NCBI GenBank assembly: GCA_019424245.1 | Contig: JAHYZV010000009.1 | Span: forward strand, 1-64,000 | Source of the DNA: Clostridiales bacterium | Lineage (GTDB): Bacteria > Bacillota > Clostridia > Lachnospirales > Lachnospiraceae | Length of the DNA stretch: 64,000 bases | Direction: 5' to 3' | In this document: positions 15,734 to 24,675 of the stretch, piece after piece | Position numbering within the stretch: the first letter of the stretch is position 1 | How the letters are laid out: each line of letters starts with the position of its first letter | The notes under the pieces: model-generated | The model's database searches: none | The model's input: the letters and a program-made list of their open reading frames with translations, nothing else | What the model was told of the DNA's origin: nothing | Translations under genes and position numbers: made by a program

Positions 15734-16795
15734 GTGACAGTGGAAACGATTGTTGCAAATATTACAGGAAATCCCAAAGAGGATGACAAAATATATGATA
15801 AGGCAGGAGAAATACTAAGAGCAGGCGGTCTTGTCGCATTTCCAACAGAAACAGTTTATGGACTGGGGGCAGATGCACTTGATGTGAAGGCCTCTGCAAA
15901 GATATATGCGGCTAAGGGAAGACCATCAGATAATCCGCTTATAGTCCATATCGCAGATATGGATGCACTGTACAAGCTTTCAAGTGAGGTGCCAAAGACA
16001 GCATTAAAGCTTGCCGAAAAGTTCTGGCCGGGACCTCTTACAATGATATTAAAAAAGTCGGATATAGTTCCTGATTCAATCACAGGTGGACTTGGAACGG
16101 TTGCTATAAGAATGCCGAGCCATAAAGTGGCAGCAGAGCTTATAAGAAAATCAGGTGTATATATAGCGGCACCTAGTGCTAACACCTCTGGAAAACCAAG
16201 CCCTACGCTGGCAAGCCATGTTATAAAGGATCTTTCAGGAAAGATAGATATGATAATAGCAGATGATACAGTAGATATAGGCGTTGAGTCAACTATTATT
16301 GATCTTAGTGAGGAAGTGCCGGCTATACTTCGTCCTGGATATATAACAAAGGAGATGTTTGAGGAGGTTATAGGCAGAGTGACTATAGATCCGGCTATAA
16401 CTGACGGGGTGAAGGCAGGGGTTGTGCCAAGAGCACCAGGCATGAAATATAAGCATTATGCACCGGATGCAGATCTTAAGATTGTTGAAGGTGACATGGC
16501 TAAGGTTGTTGATTATATAAACGATAACACGAAAAAGCTTATTAATGAAGGCTTTAAGGTAGCAATAATGACTACCGATGAAACAAGGCATTTTTATACA
16601 GATGGAATAGTTATTTCCATGGGACATAAGAGTGATGAGCTAAGCGTTGCAAGACATTTGTATGCGATACTAAGAGAGTTTGATAATGAACATGTGGATT
16701 ATGTATTTTCGGAAAGCTTTGAAACAGAGAATGTTGGACGTGCAGTCATGAACAGATTGATAAAAGCTGCAGGGCATACTATAATACACGTATAG
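15734..16795 (+). CDS. sua5: L-threonylcarbamoyladenylate synthase (Sua5)
   Basis: 353 aa with GTG start at 15734 preceded by AGAGGTG. The YrdC domain (about 1-205) carries GGLVAFPTETVYGLGADA, the KGRPSDNPLIVHI segment and SANTSGKPSPT. A C-terminal Sua5 domain follows (MKYKHYAPDADL onward), making this the long form of the enzyme. It makes threonylcarbamoyl-AMP from threonine, bicarbonate and ATP for the t6A modification of ANN-decoding tRNAs. The next gene, a small phosphatase, often follows it in clostridia. Confidence 0.95.
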   Translation: MTVETIVANITGNPKEDDKIYDKAGEILRAGGLVAFPTETVYGLGADALDVKASAKIYAAKGRPSDNPLIVHIADMDALYKLSSEVPKTALKLAEKFWPGPLTMILKKSDIVPDSITGGLGTVAIRMPSHKVAAELIRKSGVYIAAPSANTSGKPSPTLASHVIKDLSGKIDMIIADDTVDIGVESTIIDLSEEVPAILRPGYITKEMFEEVIGRVTIDPAITDGVKAGVVPRAPGMKYKHYAPDADLKIVEGDMAKVVDYINDNTKKLINEGFKVAIMTTDETRHFYTDGIVISMGHKSDELSVARHLYAILREFDNEHVDYVFSESFETENVGRAVMNRLIKAAGHTIIHV

Positions 16796-16834
16796 ATAAC
16801 AAGATTGCAGTGTGAGCCAGGATGGTGTTTCGTT

Positions 16835-17296
16835 ATGAACAGATTTAATAAAGTAATATTTGTATGTATGGGTAATACATGCAGAAGCCCTATGGCTGCA
16901 ACGATTATGTCTAATCTTATGCCGGAGATGAGAAGTGAATCAAGGGGAATGGTTGTGCTTTTTCCTGAGCCTTATAATCCAAAGGCAGTTGCAGTAGCTT
17001 CAAGACATGGAATGATTATGCCTAGTAATGTTTCAGCCCAGATATCCAATGATGATTTTAGTGTAGATACGCTTGTGCTTACTATGAACTTATCTATGAA
17101 ACAGAAAATGTATGATACATTTGACAAGGCTATAAATGTCTTTACACTTGGTGAGCTTGCCGGAGAGGGCGATGTAGAAGTGCCAGATCCTTATGGCAAG
17201 GGACTTGAAGAATATAATAGGTGTTTTGAGCAGTTATACAGTCTTGTTGCAAAGGTTGTAGATGTAATAACCTCACCAAGGAACAATCAGGATTGA
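16835..17296 (+). CDS. Low-molecular-weight protein-tyrosine phosphatase family protein
   Basis: 153 aa from ATG 16835. The P-loop CMGNTCRS places the nucleophile Cys11 and Arg17 in the CX5R motif. The general acid is in VPDPYG near residue 118. Such enzymes remove phosphate from tyrosine or arginine of proteins (Wzb, YwlE types). The gene lies between sua5 and rpiB as ywlE does in Bacillus, which favours an arginine-phosphatase role, but sequence alone does not settle this. The start at 16805 would add ten odd residues and has no better binding site. Confidence 0.85.
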   Translation: MNRFNKVIFVCMGNTCRSPMAATIMSNLMPEMRSESRGMVVLFPEPYNPKAVAVASRHGMIMPSNVSAQISNDDFSVDTLVLTMNLSMKQKMYDTFDKAINVFTLGELAGEGDVEVPDPYGKGLEEYNRCFEQLYSLVAKVVDVITSPRNNQD

Positions 17297-17328
17297 TAAA
17301 CAATAACACGATAATAAAGGAGAAAATT

Positions 17329-17754
17329 ATGATAGCAATTGGATGTGATCACGGAGCAGTAGAACTTAAAAACCAGATGATAGAGCATCTTAAGAAGAGA
17401 GGAATAGAGTGTAAGGATGTTGGAACATATACAAGTGAGTCATGTGACTATCCTGTATATGCAAACAAAGTAGCGGATCTTGTAACAAGCGGTGAATGTG
17501 AGCTTGGTATTCTTATGTGCGGAACAGGTATAGGCATGAGTATGGCTGCTAACAAGGTCAAGGGAATAAGAGCTGCACTTTGCAGTGACTGTTTTAGTGC
17601 ACAGGCAACAAGAGAGCATAACAATGCCAACGTACTCTGTCTTGGTGCAAGAGTAATCGGACCAGAGCTGGCGTTCAGAATAGCAGATACATTCCTTGAT
17701 TCAAAATTCAGCAATGATGAAAGGCATATAAGAAGAATATCAATGTTTGATTAA
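17329..17754 (+). CDS. rpiB: Ribose-5-phosphate isomerase B
   Basis: 141 aa from ATG 17329, preceded by AAGGAG. It starts MIAIGCDHGAVELKNQ and has the active-site segment LMCGTGIGMSMAANK with Cys64. It interconverts ribose-5-phosphate and ribulose-5-phosphate in the pentose phosphate pathway, and the RpiB/LacAB family fold is clear. Its stop codon overlaps the ATG of the next reading frame in a small duplicated 10-mer. Confidence 0.94.
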   Translation: MIAIGCDHGAVELKNQMIEHLKKRGIECKDVGTYTSESCDYPVYANKVADLVTSGECELGILMCGTGIGMSMAANKVKGIRAALCSDCFSAQATREHNNANVLCLGARVIGPELAFRIADTFLDSKFSNDERHIRRISMFD

Positions 17755-18269
17755 TGTTTGATCAATGTCAGAAATGGAGAGATATGAGCGATAAAAGAAA
17801 GGACTATATATCCTGGGATGAATATTTTATGGGTGTTGCCAAGCTGTCAGCACTTCGTTCCAAGGATCCTAACACACAGGTTGGTGCATGTATAGTAAGT
17901 AATGATAATAAGATATTATCTATGGGATATAACGGACTTCCTATAGGGTGTTCTGATGATGAATTCCCATGGTGCCGTGAAGGTGATCCACTTGATAACA
18001 AGTACTTTTATACGACACATAGTGAACTTAATGCAATACTTAATTACCGTGGTGGAACATTAGATGGAGCCAAGATGTATGTCACGCTGTTTCCATGCAA
18101 TGAATGTGCAAAGGCGATTATACAGGCGGGAATTAAAACTATAGTGTATGATTGTGATAAGTATGCGGATACAGCTTCAGTCATAGCATCAAAGAGGATG
18201 CTTAACGCTGCAGGAGTAAGATATTATAAGTATGAGTCTGATAAAAGAGAAGTGACACTTCAGTTATAG
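17754..18269 (+). CDS. dCMP/cytidine deaminase family protein (ComEB-like)
   Basis: 171 aa if it starts at ATG 17754, which overlaps the rpiB stop; 161 aa if at ATG 17784, which has GGAGA but only three bases before it. Zinc-site residues are His89 and Glu91 (HSELNA) and Cys115 and Cys118 (PCNEC), counted from 17754. The SWDEYFMGVAKLSALRSKDPNTQVGACIV opening is typical of deoxycytidylate deaminase, which makes dUMP for thymidylate synthesis. The last gene of the sua5 cluster, it is followed by a strong terminator. Confidence 0.9.
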   Translation: MFDQCQKWRDMSDKRKDYISWDEYFMGVAKLSALRSKDPNTQVGACIVSNDNKILSMGYNGLPIGCSDDEFPWCREGDPLDNKYFYTTHSELNAILNYRGGTLDGAKMYVTLFPCNECAKAIIQAGIKTIVYDCDKYADTASVIASKRMLNAAGVRYYKYESDKREVTLQL

Positions 18270-18341
18270 CAGATGTAGTAGTCGGCGTGGCGATGTGCAA
18301 TAAATATATATAATTATGCCGGGGTCAAAAGTCCCGACTTT

Positions 18342-18400
18342 AATACCCATCATATTTCTATGCAGAAGAATGCATAATATAAATATGATGGGTATTATTA
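18342..18400. terminator. Bidirectional terminator after the dCMP deaminase gene
   Basis: A perfect 16-bp outer stem, 18342-18357 with 18381-18396 (AATACCCATCATATTT and complement), and an inner stem TATGCA/TGCATA. It separates the deaminase gene from the convergent DUF402 gene. Confidence 0.82.
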
Positions 18401-18433
18401 AATATAATGAGTATTATGTTGTTCACTAGTAAA

Positions 18434-18913
18434 TTATATGGAAGCTTCGTAATCTTCAAGAACCTTAAGATATCCGTGGAATGTTCCGGAATATATTGAA
18501 GTTAAAAGATTATTCAGCTTGTGAAGTGATTCTACAAGCATGTTGTCAGATATAAGACCATCGCTGCAGGCATCTGCAAGCTCATCAAGGTCTACTACAC
18601 GTACAAAGCCTGAGTTTTCTATGATAACATCAGCTAACAGATCAGTAAAAACGTATGTATCAGAAGCTTTATCGTAAGCTGTATCTATGATATCACAGTA
18701 TATATAAGCCAGGGTGTCATCCTGTTTATAGAACTTACTTATTTTATAACCTTCTTTTAGTACGTAATAAGATACGCCATGTGAGAATTCCGCTTTAGGA
18801 CGGAAGGTTTTCCAGCTGGTTATAATAGTATCTTCATCAATATGTATGATGGTATCGTCTTTCAGGTTGACGCATTCGCTTGGGATAAGACGTTTACGGA
18901 ATAAAGTTGCCAT
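18434..18913 (-). CDS. DUF402 domain protein
   Basis: 159 aa. The middle (about 40-125) fits DUF402: HGVSYYVLKEGYKISKFYK, then AYIYCDIIDTAYD and YVFTDLLADVIIENSGFVRVVDLDELA, with the conserved acidic residues that in related proteins bind metal and split nucleotide phosphates (Ntdp type). The real substrate is unknown. GGAGG precedes the ATG. The gene is divergent from the atp operon and has its own promoter. Confidence 0.85.
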   Translation of the reverse strand: MATLFRKRLIPSECVNLKDDTIIHIDEDTIITSWKTFRPKAEFSHGVSYYVLKEGYKISKFYKQDDTLAYIYCDIIDTAYDKASDTYVFTDLLADVIIENSGFVRVVDLDELADACSDGLISDNMLVESLHKLNNLLTSIYSGTFHGYLKVLEDYEASI

Positions 18914-18967
18914 ACGTATTCCTCCTGGTTAAGTAAATGAATTTCATAGCACATATTTATTATGGAA

Positions 18968-18996
18968 ATTATAGCAAGCAGATATATAAAATTCAA
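18968..18996 (-). promoter_or_regulatory. Promoter of the DUF402 gene
   Basis: On the minus strand, TTGAAT (plus-strand 18991-18996), 17 bases, perfect TATAAT (18968-18973). A DnaA-box sequence lies seven bases further upstream at 19003. Confidence 0.65.
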
Positions 18997-19110
18997 CAAA
19001 AATGTGGATAAACGTTGAATAAAAAATTCAGATGTTATTCTTTGTGAAAAATTAGTCAAAATGCCTAGACATTAGATATCTGAGTGTAAATATTTGGGAA
19101 ATAAAATATA

Positions 19111-19139
19111 TAGACAACATTTGTTTAAAAGGGTATAAT
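19111..19139 (+). promoter_or_regulatory. Promoter of the ATP synthase operon
   Basis: TAGACA at 19111-19116, exactly 17 bases, perfect TATAAT at 19134-19139, about 60 bases before the first atp gene. Confidence 0.7.
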
Positions 19140-19197
19140 CGGTATAGAATTTTAAAGTGAGTGGGTTATCATTAGTGTATGGGAATGAGGAATTGCA

Positions 19198-19470
19198 TTG
19201 AAGAATATAGTATTAATATCCCAGCTTAGCATATGCGTTATGGTTCCAACGTTTATATGTCTGGCACTAGGTCTATGGCTGGATAAAAAGTTAGGAACAT
19301 GTTTTACTATTCCACTGCTTATACTCGGAATTGCGGCTGGCTGCAGGAATGCATACGTGCTTGCTATGAATTCTATAAAGCAGGATGAGGTTAAGAAAAA
19401 ACTTGAACAGGAAAAGGATATACAGCAGAAGGTAGAACGATATAACAAAGCACATAAGGATAACAACTAA
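19198..19470 (+). CDS. AtpZ/AtpI-like small membrane protein
   Basis: 90 aa with a TTG start at 19198 (GAGG seven bases ahead). Two membrane segments (about 5-25 and 34-54) flank the WLDKKLGT turn, typical of AtpZ/AtpI family proteins. A charged, coiled tail follows. Family members help assemble the c-ring or take up magnesium beside the ATP synthase. It is the first gene of the atp operon, with the subunit-I gene 18 bases later. Confidence 0.8.
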   Translation: MKNIVLISQLSICVMVPTFICLALGLWLDKKLGTCFTIPLLILGIAAGCRNAYVLAMNSIKQDEVKKKLEQEKDIQQKVERYNKAHKDNN

Positions 19471-19488
19471 AAGAGAGGAGTATAATGC

Positions 19489-19890
19489 ATGATTGAGAAA
19501 ATCAAAGATATTAATCCCTCTATCCCAGGTATGCTTATAGTACAGATGTTGTATCTTATCGTGGGAGAAGCTTTAATAATATGTATAGCCAAAACACCGC
19601 TTAAGCCTGCCATAGGTTTTGTAGCAGGTGTGGCGTATGCGGTTTTTAGTACCTTTCATATGAGTTTACGTATAAGAAAGGTAGTGTATGGAGGGGCGAA
19701 TACAAGCGTTACATTTATATTAGGCTATGTAATACGTCTTATAGTGATGCTTGTTATGTTTACAGTATTGTATGTTTTTGATCTGGGGGATCTGTTATTT
19801 GCAATACTGGGAATGTTTTCAATGAAAGTAGCGGCTTATATACAGCCGTTTACTGATAAATTAATCAACAAAATAAAAAAAGGAAGGTGA
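19489..19890 (+). CDS. atpI: ATP synthase subunit I-like protein
   Basis: 133 aa with four predicted membrane segments (about 13-35, 38-58, 72-95, 97-118) and a basic end. Position directly ahead of atpB and this layout fit AtpI, an assembly helper for the c-ring, although its sequence is variable in this family and I place it by context as much as by likeness. AGAGGAG precedes the ATG. Confidence 0.75.
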   Translation: MIEKIKDINPSIPGMLIVQMLYLIVGEALIICIAKTPLKPAIGFVAGVAYAVFSTFHMSLRIRKVVYGGANTSVTFILGYVIRLIVMLVMFTVLYVFDLGDLLFAILGMFSMKVAAYIQPFTDKLINKIKKGR

Positions 19891-19894
19891 GAAG

Positions 19895-20623
19895 GTGGGA
19901 AGCTCTTATGTTAACACACTTGTAGCATGTGATTCGAGTTTTATGATTCATAGCCTTAAGGAGTTCCATATTCCAGGCATTGATTATACATTCAGTATTA
20001 ACACGACACATGTTGCTATGTTGCTGGTTTCAATCTTCATAATTATCATGGCGGTTATTGCCAGGGTGAAGATTAATAAGGTCAAGCCTGATGATACACC
20101 TGGGATGTTCCAGAATGCTATAGAGATTATAGTGGAGATGCTTGGAACGATGGTTGACGGCATTATGGGAAAGAATGCAAACAAGTTCGTCAACTATATT
20201 TCAACATTATTCCTATTTATTATAATTTCCAATATATCTGGTCTTTTCGGACTCAGGCCACCAACAGCTGATTATGGTGTTACGCTATGCCTTGGTCTGA
20301 TCACATTTATACTTGTTCAGTTCAATGGTATAAAGAAGAATAAGGTAGGACATTTTGCTGCATTATTCCAGCCAATCTGGTTTTTGTTCCCTATTAACCT
20401 GATAGGTGAGTTTGCAGTTCCGTTGTCTCTTTCATTGCGTCTGTTTGGTAACGTTATGTCAGGAACAGTTCTTATGGGACTTATCTATGATTTGTTAAAG
20501 CCATTTACAATTGCTTATCCGGCAGTACTTCATGCATACTTTGACTTGTTCTCAGGATGTATTCAGGCGTATGTATTCTGTATGTTAACTATGGTTTATG
20601 TTAACGACAAGATAGCAGATTAA
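19895..20623 (+). CDS. atpB: F1Fo ATP synthase subunit a
   Basis: 242 aa, GTG start at 19895. It has several membrane helices. The essential arginine that meets the c-ring carboxylate is Arg182 in LSLRLFGNVMSG. The TPGMFQNAIEIIVEML stretch is typical of clostridial subunit a. It forms the two ion half-channels next to the c-ring. The gap to atpE (187 bases) is the longest in the operon. Confidence 0.95.
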   Translation: MGSSYVNTLVACDSSFMIHSLKEFHIPGIDYTFSINTTHVAMLLVSIFIIIMAVIARVKINKVKPDDTPGMFQNAIEIIVEMLGTMVDGIMGKNANKFVNYISTLFLFIIISNISGLFGLRPPTADYGVTLCLGLITFILVQFNGIKKNKVGHFAALFQPIWFLFPINLIGEFAVPLSLSLRLFGNVMSGTVLMGLIYDLLKPFTIAYPAVLHAYFDLFSGCIQAYVFCMLTMVYVNDKIAD

Positions 20624-20810
20624 GTTGAAATATAATTTCCGGATATAGGGGTCTGGATATTAGATTTTCATAGTTAGTCCAGGCATGTACAAGATTCATA
20701 CCTGGAATGTTATATGCTAAATGCATATAAAATATTGTGTAATGTGCACATTTTGATTGCACGGTGATAAAAGAACCGGTGCTTAAATTTTATTAACGGA
20801 GGATTTTAAG
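20624..20810 (+). other. Long structured gap between atpB and atpE
   Basis: No gene is seen. Two small hairpins are visible: CCAGG/CCTGG around 20683-20715, and GTGCA/TGCAC around 20746-20764. The atpE ribosome binding site ACGGAGG stands clear after them. Since c-subunit is needed in many copies, this could be an mRNA processing or translation-enhancing region. That is inference. Confidence 0.35.
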
Positions 20811-21068
20811 ATGAATATTAGTGGACAGGAATTTATTCAGGCTATGTCAGCCATTGGTGCAGGTATTGCGATGATCGCAGGTGTTGGTCCTGGTGTTGGA
20901 CAGGGTATTGCAGCAGGTCATGGTGCAGCAGCAGTTGGACGTAATCCAGGTGCTAAGTCAGATATCACTTCAACTATGTTACTTGGACAGGCTGTTGCCG
21001 AGACAACAGGTCTTTATGGTTTCGCCGTAGCTATTATCTTAATGTTCGTTCAGCCATTCAAGGGTTAA
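20811..21068 (+). CDS. atpE: F1Fo ATP synthase subunit c, sodium-type signature
   Basis: 85 aa, two hydrophobic helices around a polar RNPGAKSD loop. The ion-binding carboxylate is Glu64. Gln31 (GPGVGQG), Val62, Thr65, Thr66 and Tyr69 (AVAETTGLYG) line up with the Q-V-E-S/T-T-Y set that binds sodium in the Ilyobacter tartaricus c-ring. The likely coupling ion is therefore sodium. The helix is rich in glycine as expected. A strong ribosome binding site fits high expression. Confidence 0.95.
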   Translation: MNISGQEFIQAMSAIGAGIAMIAGVGPGVGQGIAAGHGAAAVGRNPGAKSDITSTMLLGQAVAETTGLYGFAVAIILMFVQPFKG

Positions 21069-21134
21069 TTAAGAACGGAATATTATATTCATAAGGGTAA
21101 AGGCCCATTAAGATAATGGAAAGGAGGCCAACAA

Positions 21135-21686
21135 TTGAATTTCGGAAGTACATTTGTGGCTCTTGAAACATCAGGAAGATTATTTGGACTTGATTATCAG
21201 CTCTTATTTGATGCTGCGATAACAGCCATTAACGTATTCATATTATTCCTGCTTTTGTCAGTTATTCTTTTCAATCCTGTTCGTAACATGTTAAAGAAAA
21301 GACAGGATAAGATAACAAGTGACAGGGAAACTGCGGAAAAGAACAGGGAAGATGCTCTTGCCATGAAGGCAGAATATGAAGAAAAGTTAAAGGCTGCGAA
21401 TAAAGAAGCAGAGCTTATATTAAGTGATGCCAGAAAGACAGCTATGCATAATGAGCAGAAGATCATAGATGAAGCTAAAGAAGAAGCTGCAAGAATTATC
21501 GAGAGAGCAGGTAAGGAAGCAGAACTTGAAAAGCAGAAAGTGGCAGATGAAGTTAAGCAGCAGATTGTTACTGTATCAGCTATGATAGCTTCTAAGCTTA
21601 TCTCTAAATCTATTGATGAGAGCGAAAGTAATGCAATTATTGAACAGACTTTGAATGAAATGGGTGAGAACACATGGCGAAATTAG
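21135..21686 (+). CDS. atpF: F1Fo ATP synthase subunit b
   Basis: 183 aa, TTG start at 21135 with AAGGAGG seven bases ahead. One N-terminal membrane helix (about 24-44) is followed by a long charged coiled coil (REDALAMKAEYEEKLKAANKEAE and on) that forms the outer stalk. The end overlaps the start of atpH by 13 bases, which suggests translational coupling. Confidence 0.94.
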   Translation: MNFGSTFVALETSGRLFGLDYQLLFDAAITAINVFILFLLLSVILFNPVRNMLKKRQDKITSDRETAEKNREDALAMKAEYEEKLKAANKEAELILSDARKTAMHNEQKIIDEAKEEAARIIERAGKEAELEKQKVADEVKQQIVTVSAMIASKLISKSIDESESNAIIEQTLNEMGENTWRN

Positions 21687-22222
21687 TAGAAACAACTTAC
21701 GGTGAGGCTTTATTTGAGCTCGCCATCCAGGAATCTAAGATCGACGAACTATGTGAAGAAGCACAGGTTGTGATAGATGTGTTCAAGGATAACCAGGATC
21801 TGGTAAAGATATTAAGGTCACCTAAGGTTGAAAAGGGTGATAAGGAAGAACTTATAAAGAATATATTTGATAAGTTCGTATCTAAGGATATTACAGGACT
21901 TTTAACTGTTATGGTGTCTAAGGACAGACAGGACAAGATAGTAAGTACACTCCAGTACTTTATAAAGAGAGTATATGAGTACAAGAAGATAGGAGTGGCT
22001 TTCGTTACCACAGCCAGACCTCTCACAGATGATCAGAAGCTGTCAGTTGTAAGCAGACTGCTTGCAACAACTGATTATGTGGATTTCAAGATTAATTATG
22101 ATATAGATGAATCGCTTATAGCGGGCATGGTCATAAGAATCGGAGACAGAGTCGTAGACAGCAGTGTAAAACATAAAATCGATGAGCTTGCCAGGAATTT
22201 AAAGAATATCCAGCTGGCATAA
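21674..22222 (+). CDS. atpH: F1Fo ATP synthase subunit delta
   Basis: 182 aa, usual length. It begins MAKLVETTYGEALFELAIQES and ends with the conserved DESLIAGMVIRIGDRVVDSSVKHKIDEL segment. It joins the top of the alpha3beta3 head to the b-stalk. It lies between atpF (overlap) and atpA. Confidence 0.95.
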   Translation: MAKLVETTYGEALFELAIQESKIDELCEEAQVVIDVFKDNQDLVKILRSPKVEKGDKEELIKNIFDKFVSKDITGLLTVMVSKDRQDKIVSTLQYFIKRVYEYKKIGVAFVTTARPLTDDQKLSVVSRLLATTDYVDFKINYDIDESLIAGMVIRIGDRVVDSSVKHKIDELARNLKNIQLA

Positions 22223-22258
22223 AGCTTGAATCTAATAGAAAGTAGGTGCATAAAGCTA

Positions 22259-23767
22259 ATGAATTTAAGACCGGAAGAAATCAGTTCAGTTATTAAAGAA
22301 CAGATTAAAAGATATTCTGCCGAACTAGAAGTATCAGAAGTTGGTACAGTAATTCAGGTAGCAGATGGTATCGCTAGAATCCATGGACTTGAAAAGGCCA
22401 TGCAGGGAGAACTTCTTGAATTCCCTGGTGAAGTATATGGTATGGTGCTTAACCTTGAAGAGGACAATGTAGGTGCCGTTCTTCTTGGTGATTCAAGAAA
22501 TATAAGCGAAGGTGATACTGTCAAAACAACTGGACGAGTAGTTGAAGTTCCAGTTGGTGATGCATTAACAGGACGAGTTGTTAATGCACTTGGACAGCCT
22601 ATAGATGGCAAGGGTCCTATTAACACAGACAAGACAAGAAAGATAGAAAGAGTTGCTTCAGGCGTTATCACAAGAAAGTCAGTAAGTGTTCCACTTCAGA
22701 CAGGTATTAAGGCTATCGATGCCATGGTTCCTATCGGAAGAGGACAAAGAGAACTTATCATCGGTGACCGTCAGACAGGTAAGACAGCTATCGCTATAGA
22801 TACTATTATCAACCAGAAGGGTCAGGGTGTACATTGTATATATGTTGCTATCGGACAGAAGGCATCAACAGTTGCAAGTATCGTTAAGACTCTTGAAGAA
22901 TATGGTGCTATGAGTTATACAACAGTAGTAGCATCAACAGCAAGTGAGCTTGCACCTCTTCAGTATATTGCTCCTTACTCAGGATGCGCTATAGGTGAAG
23001 AGTGGATGGAAAACGGTGAAGATGTTCTTGTTGTATATGATGACTTAAGTAAGCATGCAGCAGCATACAGAACACTTTCACTTCTGTTAAAGAGAGCTCC
23101 TGGACGTGAGGCTTATCCTGGAGATGTATTCTATCTTCACTCAAGACTTCTTGAGAGAGCAGCACGTATGTCAGATGAGTACGGTGGAGGCTCACTTACA
23201 GCCCTTCCTATCATCGAAACACAGGCAGGAGATGTTTCAGCATATATCCCTACTAACGTAATATCTATTACAGATGGTCAGATATATCTTGAAACTGAGA
23301 TGTTTAACTCTGGTTTCAGACCAGCGATCAATGCAGGTCTTTCTGTATCAAGAGTTGGTGGTTCAGCACAGATTAAGGCTATTAAGAAGATTGCTGCTCC
23401 TATCCGTACAGAGCTTGCACAGTACAGAGAGCTTGCTTCATTCTCACAGTTTGGTTCAGAGCTTGATGCCGATACTAAGGAGAAGCTTGCACAGGGCGAG
23501 CGTATCATGGAGATGTTAAAGCAGCCACAGTATAAGCCAATGCCTGTTGAATATCAGGTTATCATTATATATGCTGTAACTAAGAAGTATGTTATTGACA
23601 TACCAGTAGATAAGATTCTTGATTTCCAGGAAGGTTTGTTTGAATTCATAGATACTAAGTATCCTCAGATTCCAGAGTCTATAAAGGAAACTAAGGAACT
23701 TACTGAAGAGAATGAAAAGCTGCTTGTAAGTGCTATTGAAGAGTTTAAGAAAACATTTAAGTTCTAA
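22259..23767 (+). CDS. atpA: F1Fo ATP synthase subunit alpha
   Basis: 502 aa from ATG 22259, which gives the standard start MNLRPEEISSVIKEQI. The in-frame TTG at 22226 would add eleven unusual residues. The Walker A loop GDRQTGKT (169-176) and the VYDDLSKHAAAYRTLSLLLKRAPGREAYPGDVFY catalytic-site region are present. Its nucleotide sites are non-catalytic, and it alternates with beta in the F1 head. Confidence 0.97.
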   Translation: MNLRPEEISSVIKEQIKRYSAELEVSEVGTVIQVADGIARIHGLEKAMQGELLEFPGEVYGMVLNLEEDNVGAVLLGDSRNISEGDTVKTTGRVVEVPVGDALTGRVVNALGQPIDGKGPINTDKTRKIERVASGVITRKSVSVPLQTGIKAIDAMVPIGRGQRELIIGDRQTGKTAIAIDTIINQKGQGVHCIYVAIGQKASTVASIVKTLEEYGAMSYTTVVASTASELAPLQYIAPYSGCAIGEEWMENGEDVLVVYDDLSKHAAAYRTLSLLLKRAPGREAYPGDVFYLHSRLLERAARMSDEYGGGSLTALPIIETQAGDVSAYIPTNVISITDGQIYLETEMFNSGFRPAINAGLSVSRVGGSAQIKAIKKIAAPIRTELAQYRELASFSQFGSELDADTKEKLAQGERIMEMLKQPQYKPMPVEYQVIIIYAVTKKYVIDIPVDKILDFQEGLFEFIDTKYPQIPESIKETKELTEENEKLLVSAIEEFKKTFKF

Positions 23768-23790
23768 ATGTGGGAATGGAGGTAAATTCT

Positions 23791-24648
23791 ATGGCCTCAA
23801 TGAAAGATATAAAAAGGCGTAGAGACAGTATTCAGAGTACTGGTCAGATTACTAAGGCTATGAAGCTTGTTTCCACTGTTAAACTTCAGAAAGCAAAGGG
23901 AAAGGCAGAGAGCACAAAGCCTTATTCAGATCTGATGTACGAGACGATATGCAATATGCTTGCAAGGTCAGGTAACATCAATCACAAGTATCTTGTTCCT
24001 GGTGAGTCTTCTAAGAAGGCGGTTATAACAATAACAGCTAACCGAGGACTTGCCGGAGGATATAATACAAACTTAACAAAGCTTATTACAGAGAGTGGTA
24101 TTCCAAAGGAAGATATAGATATAGTTGCTATAGGTACCAAGGGAAGAGATTATCTTGCAAGAAGAGGGTATAATATATCAGAAGATGATTCTGATGTTAT
24201 CAATGAACCTCTTTATACAGATGCAAGAAGCATATGTGATAAGCTGCTTGAAAGATTTGCAGCTGGTGAAATAGGTGAGATATATCTTGCTTATACTTCG
24301 TTTAAGAATACAGTAGTTCATGAGCCTAAGCTTATTAAGCTTCTTCCTGTATCAGTAGATACAGATGGCTTAAGCAGCGGTGAGGATACAACACCTATGA
24401 ACTATGAGCCAGCGGAAGATGAAGCTTTGAACCTTATCATACCTAAGTATGTGTGCAGTCTTATATATGGTGCGCTTATAGAGGCGGTTGCCAGTGAGAA
24501 TGGTGCACGTATGCAGGCTATGGATAATGCCACAAGCAACGCAGATGAGATGATTTCTGATCTTTCACTTAAGTATAACAGAGCCCGTCAGGCTTCTATT
24601 ACACAGGAACTTACAGAAATCATAGCAGGTGCGAATGCTATCGGATAG
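23791..24648 (+). CDS. atpG: F1Fo ATP synthase subunit gamma
   Basis: 285 aa from ATG 23791 (GGAGG eight bases ahead). It starts MASMKDIKRRRDSIQSTGQITKAMKLV and ends with the long helix containing ASENGARMQAMDNATSNADEM, both hallmarks of the central rotor shaft. It is complete and in the usual order between atpA and atpD. Confidence 0.96.
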   Translation: MASMKDIKRRRDSIQSTGQITKAMKLVSTVKLQKAKGKAESTKPYSDLMYETICNMLARSGNINHKYLVPGESSKKAVITITANRGLAGGYNTNLTKLITESGIPKEDIDIVAIGTKGRDYLARRGYNISEDDSDVINEPLYTDARSICDKLLERFAAGEIGEIYLAYTSFKNTVVHEPKLIKLLPVSVDTDGLSSGEDTTPMNYEPAEDEALNLIIPKYVCSLIYGALIEAVASENGARMQAMDNATSNADEMISDLSLKYNRARQASITQELTEIIAGANAIG

Positions 24649-24675
24649 TTATAATAATTATAGATGGAGGTAACA

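Noticed and set aside
22989..23195. Minus-strand frame within atpA
   Set aside because: Shadow of a highly conserved gene; low-complexity peptide and no start signal.
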